Positions 1 through 7,132 of a DNA stretch of 27,728 bases are shown here, one piece after another. The stretch covers positions 1 to 27,728 of the forward strand of contig DXFE01000032.1 in NCBI GenBank assembly GCA_019114585.1, read 5' to 3'. This DNA comes from Gemmiger_A avium (GTDB taxonomy: Bacteria > Bacillota > Clostridia > Oscillospirales > Ruminococcaceae). The position numbers and the translations under genes were made by a program. Numbering within the stretch: position 1 is the stretch's first letter; each line of letters opens with the position of its first letter. Below the pieces are notes generated by a model, which was given only the letters and a program-made list of their open reading frames with translations, had not been told where the DNA came from and did no database searches.

Positions 1-1
1 C

Positions 2-205
2 GCGCAGTGGGAGAGCGCCATGGAAAGCCGCTTTCCCGGTCTGACGCGGCCGGTGCTCTTCGATTACCGTTACTACAACCAGGACCTGACCACCGGCAGC
101 CTGCTCATCGAGATCGGCAGCCACGGCAACACACTAAGCGAGGCGGTCTACTCCGGCCAGCTGGTGGGCGAGGCGCTGGCAGGGCTCTTCACCACCGGGG
201 CGTAA
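2..205 (+). CDS. spoIIP: Stage II sporulation protein P, C-terminal fragment
   Basis: The frame is open from the left edge and encodes the last 67 residues of a protein. They include the block YRYYNQDLTTGSLLIEIGS followed by H-G-N-T-L, which is the C-terminal signature of SpoIIP, the cell-wall amidase/endopeptidase that works with SpoIID and SpoIIM to degrade septal peptidoglycan during engulfment in endospore formers. The H in the IEIGSHGNTL stretch lies in the amidase-3-like catalytic domain. The true start is outside the window. The gene ends in TAA and is followed by a hairpin at 217-246. It implies a spore-forming organism or one from a spore-forming lineage. Confidence 0.9.
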   Translation, partial: AQWESAMESRFPGLTRPVLFDYRYYNQDLTTGSLLIEIGSHGNTLSEAVYSGQLVGEALAGLFTTGA

Positions 206-216
206 ACAAAGAACAC

Positions 217-246
217 GCGGCGGCTCCCTTTTGGGGGAGCCGCCGC
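217..246. terminator. Bidirectional hairpin terminator between spoIIP and araA
   Basis: A perfect 12-bp stem (217-228 with 235-246) has a six-base loop. It lies between the convergent ends of spoIIP and araA, with only moderately T-rich flanks on both sides, so it probably terminates both transcripts. Confidence 0.75.
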
Positions 247-256
247 GCTGTTTGCG

Positions 257-1732
257 TTATTTCAGCTTCCATGCCAGGTCGGAAAGGAACAGGTCGTGCT
301 CCAGGCTTTCCACGGTGGTGTCCTTGCCGATGTGCACGAACTCGATGTCCATCATCCGGGCCCAGTCCCGCATCTGATCGGCGGTCACGTCGTAGCTGAG
401 CACGGTGTGGTGGGCGCCGCCGGCGGTGATCCAGCATTCCAGACCGGTGGTCAGGTCGGGCATGGCTTTCCACATGACCCGGGCTACCGGCAGGTTGGGC
501 ATGGGCATGATGGGCTTGACGCACTGGATATCCTGGCAGAGCAGGCGCAGGCGGCCGCCCATGTCGATCAGGCTGACCACGATGGCCGGGCCCTCGTGAC
601 CCTCAAAAACCAGACGGGCGGGCGGCTCCCGGTCGCCGATGCCCAGGGGATGCACCTCGATGCGGGGTCTGGCCGCGGCCACGCTGGGGCAGACCTCCAG
701 CATATGGGCGCCCAGGCTGTACTCGTTGCCCGGCTCCAGATGGTAGGTGTAGTCCTCCATGAAGGCGGTGCCGCCACTCTTGCCCTCGCTCATGGCTTTC
801 AGGATGGCGGTCATGGCGGCCACCTTCCAGTCGCCCTCGCCGCCGTAGCCGTAGCCCTGGGCCATCAGGTGCTGGCTGGCCAGACCCGGCAGCTGCTTCA
901 TGCCGTACAGATCCTGGAAGGTGTTGGAGAAGGCAAGGCACCCCTCGGCGTCCAGCATCTTCTTCATGGCGATCTCTTCCCGGGCCTGGTAGCGCACGGT
1001 GGCCAGGTCGTCGGTGGCAAAGTCATACTGGGCCTTGTACTCGTCCATCAGCGCGTCGATCTCCGCTTCGGTGACCGCGTCCATGGTCTCCACCAGCTGG
1101 CCCACCGGCCAGGTGTTCACCTGCCAGCCCAGCTTGGTCTGCACCTCCACCTTGTCGCCCTCGGTGACGGCCACCTCCCGCATGTTGTCGCCGAAGCGCA
1201 TGACCTTCAGCTCCTTGCTGACGGCCACGCCCACGGCGGCGCGCATCCAGTCGCCCAGGCGATCCTGCACGGCCTCGTCCTGCCAGTAGCCGGCGATGAC
1301 CTTGCGGGCGGCACGCAGCCGGGCCCCGATGAAACCGTGTTCCCGGTCACCGTGGGCGGCCTGGTTCAGATTCATGAAGTCCATGTCGATCTCTTCGTTG
1401 GGAATGGTCCGATTGTACTGGGTGGCAAAATGGCACCAGGGCTTCTGCAGATTGGCCAGGCCGTTGATCCACATCTTGCTGGGGCTGAAGGTGTGGCACC
1501 AGGTCACGATGCCGGCGCAGGCCGGGTCGTAGTTGGCCTGACGCACCACGTCGGTGATCTCCTTGTTGGTCTTGGCGGTGACCTTGTAGACCAGCTTGCA
1601 GGGCAGACGGCCGGAGGCGTTCAGAGCCTCGGTCATCTCGGCGGCGCGGGCGGCCACCGTTTCCAGCACTTCGGGGCCGTACAGGAACTGACTGCCCACC
1701 ACAAACCAGAATTCATACTGTTTCATGCTCAT
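257..1732 (-). CDS. araA: L-arabinose isomerase
   Basis: A 491-residue protein beginning MSMKQYEFWFVVGSQFLYG, the characteristic N-terminus of AraA, which interconverts L-arabinose and L-ribulose in the cytoplasm using Mn2+. Length fits the family (about 475-500). Family blocks such as the WCHTFSPSKMWI stretch, RFGDNMR and EGDWK are visible. The start at 1732 is chosen because an AGGAGGT ribosome binding site sits eight bases upstream; the frame stays open further upstream but without a binding site. The binding site lies just beyond the araB stop at 1749-1751, so the two genes form a tight operon transcribed araB then araA. No araD (ribulose-5-phosphate 4-epimerase) is present in the window. 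Confidence 0.97.
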   Translation of the reverse strand: MSMKQYEFWFVVGSQFLYGPEVLETVAARAAEMTEALNASGRLPCKLVYKVTAKTNKEITDVVRQANYDPACAGIVTWCHTFSPSKMWINGLANLQKPWCHFATQYNRTIPNEEIDMDFMNLNQAAHGDREHGFIGARLRAARKVIAGYWQDEAVQDRLGDWMRAAVGVAVSKELKVMRFGDNMREVAVTEGDKVEVQTKLGWQVNTWPVGQLVETMDAVTEAEIDALMDEYKAQYDFATDDLATVRYQAREEIAMKKMLDAEGCLAFSNTFQDLYGMKQLPGLASQHLMAQGYGYGGEGDWKVAAMTAILKAMSEGKSGGTAFMEDYTYHLEPGNEYSLGAHMLEVCPSVAAARPRIEVHPLGIGDREPPARLVFEGHEGPAIVVSLIDMGGRLRLLCQDIQCVKPIMPMPNLPVARVMWKAMPDLTTGLECWITAGGAHHTVLSYDVTADQMRDWARMMDIEFVHIGKDTTVESLEHDLFLSDLAWKLK

Positions 1733-1748
1733 TGGTATGTACCTCCTG

Positions 1749-3326
1749 TCAGCGCAGCGCCTGTCCGGCGGCTTTTTCCACCGGGATGCAGGCTGCGTAA
1801 TCACGGATAAAGGCGGCGAATCCCGCCCGGTCGGCTTCGTCCGGGGTCTGGATGCTGCCGGCAGCCCCCGCAAACACGACGGCGTTCAGCCAGTCTTCCA
1901 GGGTCTGGCCCTCTTTCTTATCCAGCCGGTAGAGGGCCAGCAGGGCCATGCCCCAGGGGCCGCCCTCGCCGGCGGTCTCCATCACCGACACCGGCACCCC
2001 CAGCGCCCCGGCCAGCAGCTTCTGGCCCACCACGGGGGTCTTGAACAGGCCGCCGTGACCCAGCAGGCTGTCCAGCTTGACCTGCTCTTTTTCCAGCAGG
2101 ATGTCCATGCCCAGTTTCAGGGTGGCCATGGTGGAATACAGCTGCGCCCGGGCAAAGTTGGCCAGGGTGAGTTTCGCCCCCGGACGGCGCACAAACAGCG
2201 GCCGCCCCTCGTCCAGGCCGGTGACCGGCTCGCCGGAATAGTAGTTGAAGTTCACAAGGCCGCCGCAGTCGGCGTCACCGGCCAGGGCCTGCTCGTAGAA
2301 CAGATCGTACAGCCGGGGTTTTGCCAGCGGCGCGCCGGCGGCTTCGGCCATCTGGCCCAGCAGGCGTACCCAGGCGTCCAGGTCGGAGGTGCAGGTGTTG
2401 CAGTGCACCATGGCTACCGGACGGCCGGTGGGGGTGGTGACCATGTCGATCTCCGGGTACACCCGGGACAAAGGTTTTTCCAGCACCGCCATGGCGAACA
2501 CGCTGGTGCCCGCGGACACGTTGCCGGTGCGGGCGGCCACACTGTTGGTGGCCACCATGCCGGTGCCCGCGTCGCCTTCCGGCGGGGCCATCACCGCGCC
2601 GGGGGCCAGGGTGCCGGTGGGATCCAGCAACTTTGCGCCGGCTTCGGTCAGGCAGCCCGCGTCGGCCCCGGCAGGCAGCACCCGGGGCAGGATGTCCCGC
2701 AGGCGAAAGGGCAGGGAGGCGCTTTTGAGCAGCTCATCAAAGCTGGCCAGCATTCCGGCGTCGTAGTCGCCGGTTGCGCTGTCGATGGGGAACATGCCGG
2801 AGGCTTCGCCCACGCCCAGCACCTTTTCGCCGGTGAGCTGCCAGTGCGCATAGCCCGCCAGGGTGGTCAGGTGGGCGATCTGGTTTACATGGGGTTCCCC
2901 GTTCAGCATGGCCTGATAGAGATGGGCGATGCTCCACCGCTGGGGAATGTTGAAGCCGAAGCGTTCGGTCAGGGCTTCGGCGGCCGGGCCGGTGGTGGTG
3001 TTGCGCCAGGTGCGGAACGCCGCCAGCTGCCGCCCGGCCCCGTCAAAGGGCAGGTAGCCGTGCATCATGGCGGACACGCCCAGCGCGCCCACCTGCCGCA
3101 GCTCTTCGCCGTACCGGGCCTTGTAATCCGCCGCAAGGCGGGCGTAGGCGTCCTGGATGCCCGCCCACACATCGTCGAGATGGTAGGTCCAGTAGCCGTC
3201 CTCAAAACGGTTTTCCCAGTCGTGGGCACCGCTGGCCAGCACCGAGCCGTCGGGGCCCGCCAGCACCGCCTTGATCCGGGTGGAGCCCAGTTCGATACCC
3301 AGGCCCGTGGAAGTTTGCAGAATCAT
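1749..3326 (-). CDS. araB: L-ribulokinase, FGGY carbohydrate kinase family
   Basis: A 525-residue FGGY kinase. The N-terminal nucleotide-binding lobe begins GLGIELGSTRIKAVL, followed by the block GVSAMMHGYLPFD and later EGDAGTGMVATN and RTGNVSAGTS. These match the ribulokinase subgroup seen in Bacteroidetes and some Clostridia rather than the E. coli type. It should phosphorylate L-ribulose to L-ribulose 5-phosphate. It is the first gene of the araBA operon and is divergent from a PocR/AraC-type regulator. The start at 3326 has a modest AGGCGGTGA site upstream. The exact pentulose substrate is inferred from its pairing with araA. Confidence 0.9.
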   Translation of the reverse strand: MILQTSTGLGIELGSTRIKAVLAGPDGSVLASGAHDWENRFEDGYWTYHLDDVWAGIQDAYARLAADYKARYGEELRQVGALGVSAMMHGYLPFDGAGRQLAAFRTWRNTTTGPAAEALTERFGFNIPQRWSIAHLYQAMLNGEPHVNQIAHLTTLAGYAHWQLTGEKVLGVGEASGMFPIDSATGDYDAGMLASFDELLKSASLPFRLRDILPRVLPAGADAGCLTEAGAKLLDPTGTLAPGAVMAPPEGDAGTGMVATNSVAARTGNVSAGTSVFAMAVLEKPLSRVYPEIDMVTTPTGRPVAMVHCNTCTSDLDAWVRLLGQMAEAAGAPLAKPRLYDLFYEQALAGDADCGGLVNFNYYSGEPVTGLDEGRPLFVRRPGAKLTLANFARAQLYSTMATLKLGMDILLEKEQVKLDSLLGHGGLFKTPVVGQKLLAGALGVPVSVMETAGEGGPWGMALLALYRLDKKEGQTLEDWLNAVVFAGAAGSIQTPDEADRAGFAAFIRDYAACIPVEKAAGQALR

Positions 3327-3360
3327 GGTATCACCGCCTGTTCAGAATGGTTTGTATCGG

Positions 3361-3392
3361 CAGGCGGGCGGTTGACACAGCCGCCCGGCCTG
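3361..3392. promoter_or_regulatory. GC-rich inverted repeat in the araB/regulator intergenic region (candidate operator)
   Basis: CAGGCGGGCGG at 3361-3371 is the near-perfect inverse of CCGCCCGGCCTG at 3381-3392, with one extra base in the right arm and a nine-base centre. The centre contains the TTGACA -35 box of the regulator promoter, so protein binding here would directly control that promoter and possibly the divergent araBA promoter. Its role as an operator is inference. Confidence 0.45.
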
Positions 3393-3401
3393 AACTACTA
3401 T
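3372..3401 (+). promoter_or_regulatory. Promoter of the PocR/AraC-type regulator
   Basis: A consensus TTGACA (3372-3377) is followed after 18 bases by TACTAT (3396-3401); an overlapping TATAAA starts at 3399. It ends 34 bases before the regulator start codon, which has an AAAAGGAG ribosome binding site at 3418-3425. Confidence 0.6.
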
Positions 3402-3435
3402 AAAAGGGAATGTACGCAAAAGGAGCCAGTAACCT

Positions 3436-4320
3436 ATGTACACGGTGTTTGACCGGGAGCAGCTTTCGGTGCTGCTGCGGGATTTTTATGAGCTGACCGG
3501 CCTGCGCACGGTGGTGTTCAACGCGGAGGGGGCGGATATTTTGTCCTACCCGGAAACGCTGCCGGAGTTCTGCCGCCTGGTGCGCAGCAGCCCGGCGGGG
3601 TCGGCGGGATGCCGGCTGTGCGACCGGGGGGCCTGCGTGCAGGCCCGGCAGGAACGCCGCCCGGTGATCTATCCCTGCCACGCGGGGCTGATCGAGGTGA
3701 TCGCCCCCATCCTGGTGGACGGGGCGGCGGTGGGCTACCTGCTATTGAGCCATATCGTGCAGGGGGCAGACGAAGAAGCGGAATGGGCCCAGGTGCAGCA
3801 GCTGTGCGCGGGCTACGGGCTGGACCCGGAAACCCTGCGCCCGGCCTACCAGGCGCTGCCCCGCACCCCCTACCGCACCCTGCGGGCGGCGGCGGATCTG
3901 CTTTCGATGGCGGCGCGGGACGCCTGCCGGGCGGGGCTGGCGCGGCTGGCGCCGGACAGCCCGCTGCAGCGGCTGGACAACTATCTGGCGGAACATCTGG
4001 CCGAGGATCTGCCCTGCGAGCGGCTGTGCCGGGAGCTGAACATGAGCCGCACAGCCCTGTACCAGCTGGCGCGGCAGGCCTACGGCTGCGGCATCTCGGA
4101 ACAGATCACCCGGCTGCGGGTGGCCCGGGCGCTGGAACTGCTGGAAAACACCGATCTGCCCAACCGGGAGATCTGCCAGCGGGTAGGCATCCGGGATTAC
4201 AACTACTTTTTCCGGGTGTTCCGCCGCCAGACCGGCTTTACCCCCCGGGACTGGCGGGCAAGGCGGGCCGGGCAGACCCTTACGCAACCAGTATACCCCG
4301 AGGCGGGGGCGGATGAATAG
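3436..4320 (+). CDS. AraC-family regulator with N-terminal PocR sensory domain
   Basis: A 294-residue protein. Residues 1 to about 165 match the PocR ligand-sensing domain: the cysteine pattern CRLCDRGACVQA is followed by YPCHAGLIEVIAPI and a GYLLL strand. About residues 188-285 form an AraC double helix-turn-helix (LCRELNMSRTALYQL, then ICQRVGIRDYNYFFRVFRR and TGFTPRDWR). It is divergent from araBA with a 109-bp shared intergenic region, so it is very probably the arabinose-responsive regulator of that operon, replacing the GntR-type AraR of bacilli. Whether it activates or represses cannot be read from sequence. PocR domains are thought to bind small hydrocarbon or sugar-like ligands. Confidence 0.88.
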   Translation: MYTVFDREQLSVLLRDFYELTGLRTVVFNAEGADILSYPETLPEFCRLVRSSPAGSAGCRLCDRGACVQARQERRPVIYPCHAGLIEVIAPILVDGAAVGYLLLSHIVQGADEEAEWAQVQQLCAGYGLDPETLRPAYQALPRTPYRTLRAAADLLSMAARDACRAGLARLAPDSPLQRLDNYLAEHLAEDLPCERLCRELNMSRTALYQLARQAYGCGISEQITRLRVARALELLENTDLPNREICQRVGIRDYNYFFRVFRRQTGFTPRDWRARRAGQTLTQPVYPEAGADE

Positions 4321-4377
4321 TGCCGCCCGTTTGCAATACTGGACGATTGTTCATTTATTCTGATACCAAAACAGAGG

Positions 4378-4414
4378 AAGGCCCCCTGCTGAATAGCAGG
4401 GGGCCTTCTCTTTT
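4378..4414. terminator. Rho-independent terminator between convergent genes
   Basis: A perfect 13-bp stem (4378-4390 with 4395-4407) with GAAT loop, followed on the plus strand by CTCTTTT. It lies between the 3' ends of the regulator and of the minus-strand flavoprotein and can serve both. Confidence 0.88.
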
Positions 4415-4434
4415 GCAGTGCCTTTTAAACAGAA

Positions 4435-6150
4435 TTACGCGCTCAGCTCAGTGGCAGCGTTGGCGCCGGCGATGCGGCCGAACACCACGGACTGGCTGTA
4501 GCCGCCGGACTGCCAGGTGACCTCGCCGCAGGCGTACAGACCGTCCACGACGGAGCCGTCCTCGAACAGCACACGGGCCTGCTCGTCACAGGCAACGCCG
4601 CCCTTGGTCATGTGCACGGCGCTGGCGGCCTTGCTCACGTAGTAGGGGCCCTCGGCCAGGATGGCGCGCTCGGGGGTCAGGCCGAACTCGTCGGCGGTGC
4701 CGGCTTCGGCGTTGGCGTTGTAGGCCTCGAAGGTGGCCGTCAGGGTCTCGGCGTCGCAGCCGATGATCTCGGCCACCTCGTCCAGGGTAGCGGCCTCGGC
4801 AAAGCGGCCTTCCTTGACCTGCTTGCGCACGTTGGCGTGGTCTTCCACCTTCTGGGTGTCCACCACCATCCAGACGCTCTCCTGCTCACGGATGGGCTCG
4901 GCCAGTTCCAGCTCGCTGTTGCGCTCGTTCACAAAGCGCTCGCCGTTCTGGTTCACCAGCACGGTGCCGGCGCCGCTGTTGGTCAGATCGCGGCTGGGCA
5001 GCAGGATCAGGGGGATCATGCGGATCTTGCCCATGTTCTCCAGCTTCATGCCGTACTTTTCAAACACGGGCACAAAGTCGCCGGTGGCGCCCATCTGGTT
5101 GGAGGTGGCGTAGCCCACGTAGTCGGGGGCGTACTTCTCCAGCAGCTCCTGGTTCCAGGAGAAGCCGCCGGTGGCGAGGATGGTCTTGCCCGCCAGGATG
5201 TTGTAGCTCTCGTTGTGGTTGGTGAGCACGCTCACGCCCTTGACGGCATTGTCTTCCATCACCAGGTCCACGCCGGCGGTGCCGGTGCGGATCTCCACGC
5301 CCAGGGCCAGGGCCTGCTTTTCCATCTCGCGCTGGATCATCTGGCCGGCGTAGTCGTCCTTGGTGGCCATGTGGTTACGGCCGCCGTAGTTGTAGTCCAG
5401 GGTCACGCCGAAGCTGCGCAGCCAGGCGTCCATGACCTCTTCGCCCTCGGCCCAGACCTGCAGACGCTCGGGGGTGTTGCCCGCGTCCTTCATGTCCTCG
5501 ATGAACTGCTCCTTGCTGTCCTCCACGCCGTTGGCCTTCTGGGCCTCGGAGTTGAACATGTCGTAGAAGTTCAGGTCGAACTTGCCGTTGCCGGACAGGA
5601 TGTCCAGCTTTTCCACAACCAGCACGTTCAGGTCAGGGTTGGTCTCCTTGGCGGTGATGGCCGCGGCCAGACCGCTGGGGCCGCCGCCCACGATCACCAG
5701 ATCGGTGGTCACGTCCTCCAGGGTGGTGGCCTCATACTCCTTCTTGTCGTTCATGCCGATGGAAGGAGCCTCCATGCCGGCCTGAGCCATGGCATCCGCC
5801 ACGGCGGCCTTGACCGCGTAGGAGGAGAAGGTGGCGCCGGACACGCTGTCCACATCGGCGGTGTTAGCGGCCAGGATGCGCTCCTGCAGCAGCGGGAAGG
5901 CCCGCTCGATCACCACCAGGGACTCCTTGTTTTCACCCAGCTCCAGACCGGTGATGGTGCCGTTCTCGATGGTCACGTCCACGGTCACGTCGCCGCCGTA
6001 GCCGCTGCCGGTGACGGTGAAGGTGCCGCCCTGGGCGGCAGACTGGCTTTCCGGGGCGGAGCTGCTGCTGCCGGAATTTCCGGACGCACAGCCGGCCAGC
6101 AGAGCCAGCGCCAGCAGGGCCGCCAACAGGGTCTTGCCGATGTTTTTCAT
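4435..6150 (-). CDS. Lipoprotein FMN-binding/FAD-dependent reductase (fumarate reductase flavoprotein-like)
   Basis: A 571-residue protein. Residues 1 to about 22 are a lipoprotein signal peptide with lipobox LLAGC, so the mature protein is anchored outside the cell. A Ser-rich linker leads to an FMN-binding domain (about 45-125) with the motif DSVSGATFSS, where the Thr of SGAT is the expected ApbE-dependent covalent FMN site. From about residue 145 follows an FAD-binding fumarate-reductase/succinate-dehydrogenase-type flavoprotein (VIVGGGPSGLAAAI, TILATGGFSW, and GLYACGEV near the end). This architecture is typical of extracellular flavin reductases that pass electrons to small organic acceptors in gut Firmicutes. 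The acceptor is unknown: the usual HHTMGG active-site region reads VHMTKGG. The start is set by AAGGAGAG upstream and the signal peptide; the frame is open further upstream but past the promoter. Confidence 0.9.
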   Translation of the reverse strand: MKNIGKTLLAALLALALLAGCASGNSGSSSSAPESQSAAQGGTFTVTGSGYGGDVTVDVTIENGTITGLELGENKESLVVIERAFPLLQERILAANTADVDSVSGATFSSYAVKAAVADAMAQAGMEAPSIGMNDKKEYEATTLEDVTTDLVIVGGGPSGLAAAITAKETNPDLNVLVVEKLDILSGNGKFDLNFYDMFNSEAQKANGVEDSKEQFIEDMKDAGNTPERLQVWAEGEEVMDAWLRSFGVTLDYNYGGRNHMATKDDYAGQMIQREMEKQALALGVEIRTGTAGVDLVMEDNAVKGVSVLTNHNESYNILAGKTILATGGFSWNQELLEKYAPDYVGYATSNQMGATGDFVPVFEKYGMKLENMGKIRMIPLILLPSRDLTNSGAGTVLVNQNGERFVNERNSELELAEPIREQESVWMVVDTQKVEDHANVRKQVKEGRFAEAATLDEVAEIIGCDAETLTATFEAYNANAEAGTADEFGLTPERAILAEGPYYVSKAASAVHMTKGGVACDEQARVLFEDGSVVDGLYACGEVTWQSGGYSQSVVFGRIAGANAATELSA

Positions 6151-6231
6151 GTGTACACTCTCCTTTTCTTTTCTCTGGGGCGCGGCGGGCCCAAAGCCCT
6201 CTTCGGCCGCCGCGTCCACGGGTGCAAAGAC

Positions 6232-6260
6232 AGAATACCAGACTGTTACATCTCTGTCAA
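6232..6260 (-). promoter_or_regulatory. Consensus promoter of the lipoprotein reductase
   Basis: On the minus strand TTGACA (6255-6260) is separated by exactly 17 bases from TATTCT (6232-6237). It places a leader of roughly 75 bases before the start codon at 6150, so the gene is probably transcribed alone. Confidence 0.85.
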
Positions 6261-6374
6261 TAGGCATTTGCGGCCTGTGTAAAAACGACCGGTTTCCCGC
6301 CTTTTTTGGCCGCTGCGGTGCAAAAACAGTATGCCCCTGTTGCGGGCAAATTTTACGCGGGGCATAATAAATAT

Positions 6375-6398
6375 CCCCCGGCAAAGCCGGGGGTTTTT
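6375..6398 (+). terminator. Short strong hairpin with T-run on the plus strand
   Basis: CCCCCGGC-AAA-GCCGGGGG followed by TTTTT. No plus-strand gene ends here. It may be a relic of a lost plus-strand gene, or insulation at the border of the neighbouring insertion sequence. Confidence 0.6.
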
Positions 6399-6422
6399 CA
6401 TATGCGGGCATAGCCCTAGAAT

Positions 6423-6450
6423 ACTAGCGTGCGCGTCACGTCACGCAAGT
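6423..6450. repeat. Right-end subterminal hairpin of the IS200 element
   Basis: ACTAGCGTG (6423-6431) pairs with CACGCAAGT (6442-6450) with one mismatch and a ten-base loop. It lies downstream of tnpA, where TnpA of this family recognises the right end as folded single-stranded DNA. A second small hairpin, GCCCG-TAAA-CGGGC, is at 6486-6499. Confidence 0.6.
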
Positions 6451-6502
6451 ACGGTCTGCCAGCCGCGAAGGTTCTGTTACTTGCCGCCCGTAAACGGGCC
6501 CG

Positions 6503-6937
6503 TTAGAAGTTTGGCATGGTCAGCTGCTCTCCTGCTTTGTCCTGCTCGTACTGACGTTGGATGTACTCCTGTATCTTCTTTGCATTTTTTCCTGCCGTGT
6601 CCACGTAGTATCCACGGCACCAGAATTCCCGGTTCCGATATTTATATTTCAGTTCCGGAAACTTCTCGTACAGCATCAGGCTGCTCTTCCCTTTCAGGTA
6701 CCCCATGAAACTCGCCACCGCTATCTTTGGCGGTATCTCGATCAGCATGTGAATGTGGTCCGGGCACACCTCCGCTTCGATGATCTTGATTCCTTTCCAA
6801 TTACATAGCGCTCTCAGAATGCTTCCAATTTCTCTTCTTTTCTCTCCGAAGAATACCTTCCTCCTGTATTTTGGTGCGAACACCACATGATATTTGCAAT
6901 TCCAACTGGTATGCGATAAACTATTTACGTCGTTCAT
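6503..6937 (-). CDS. tnpA: IS200/IS605-family transposase TnpA
   Basis: A 144-residue protein of full family length. YHVVFAPKYRRKVF near residue 16 is the family signature. The HUH metal-binding motif is His61-Ile-His63 in CPDHIHMLIEIP. The catalytic tyrosine is probably Tyr125 in KIQEYIQRQ. All active-site elements are intact, so the element may be mobile. It cuts and joins single-stranded DNA at the lagging-strand template. The start at 6937 has GGGAGGT ten bases upstream, but this site is part of an inverted repeat (6949-7004), which predicts weak translation. Confidence 0.95.
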   Translation of the reverse strand: MNDVNSLSHTSWNCKYHVVFAPKYRRKVFFGEKRREIGSILRALCNWKGIKIIEAEVCPDHIHMLIEIPPKIAVASFMGYLKGKSSLMLYEKFPELKYKYRNREFWCRGYYVDTAGKNAKKIQEYIQRQYEQDKAGEQLTMPNF

Positions 6938-6948
6938 TTTTGAATGAC

Positions 6949-7004
6949 CTCCCTTTGCTTGCTTGTGCAGTTGGCAGACCGCACTCCCAGTATAGCAAAG
7001 GGAG
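6949..7004 (-). promoter_or_regulatory. tnpA: Leader stem that masks the tnpA ribosome binding site
   Basis: GCAAAGGGAG at 6995-7004 is the exact inverse of CTCCCTTTGC at 6949-6958. In the tnpA transcript (minus strand) the 3' arm carries most of the GGGAGG ribosome binding site, so a ten-base-pair stem would occlude it. Enterobacterial IS200 is known to repress its own transposase by a leader stem-loop that sequesters the Shine-Dalgarno sequence; this is the same arrangement with different sequence. On the plus strand the stem is followed by TTTTTCTTTTT and could also stop incoming transcription. Confidence 0.72.
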
Positions 7005-7042
7005 TTTTTCTTTTTCCATTATCGACATTAGTCTTCTTTTGA

Positions 7043-7063
7043 ACCACTCGCCTAGCGAGTGGT
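7043..7063. repeat. Left-end subterminal hairpin of the IS200 element
   Basis: A perfect nine-base-pair stem ACCACTCGC-CTA-GCGAGTGGT, followed by TTTTC on the plus strand. Its position upstream of tnpA fits the left-end hairpin recognised by TnpA; the AACCAC...GTGGTT type of left end is common in this family. Confidence 0.7.
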
Positions 7064-7074
7064 TTTCGGTATAC

Positions 7075-7110
7075 AAAAAGCGCCCCGGTGCGGGCAGCAC
7101 CGGGGCGCTT
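7075..7110 (-). terminator. Terminator of the ROK-pgi-sulfatase operon
   Basis: A 14-bp perfect stem (7078-7091 with 7097-7110), followed on the minus strand by a TTTTT run (7075-7079). It lies 22 bases after the sulfatase stop. Confidence 0.9.
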
Positions 7111-7132
7111 TGAGGGGTACAGGACAAACGGC

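Larger units (their letters stand above)
6411..7074 (-). mobile_element. IS200/IS605-family insertion sequence carrying only tnpA (IS200 type)
   Basis: A single Y1 HUH transposase gene flanked by subterminal imperfect palindromes (6423-6450 on the tnpA 3' side, 7043-7063 on the 5' side), with no terminal inverted repeats and no tnpB. This is the IS200 architecture. Exact ends are not determined: elements of this family leave no target duplication, so the stated limits are approximate, set a little outside each hairpin. The right flank abuts the T-run of the sulfatase operon terminator. The local base composition is visibly more AT-rich than the surroundings, consistent with recent acquisition. 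Confidence 0.85.

Noticed and set aside
296..1810. Long open frame (504 codons) antisense to araA, and similar long plus-strand frames opposite the flavoprotein, araB, the helicase and the kinase
   Set aside because: These are Gly/Ala/His/Gln-rich translations opposite well-recognised genes in high-GC DNA, with no ribosome binding sites or domains. They are shadows.
6375..6398. Terminator of tnpA
   Set aside because: The T-run is on the plus strand, whereas tnpA is transcribed on the minus strand and would not use it efficiently.
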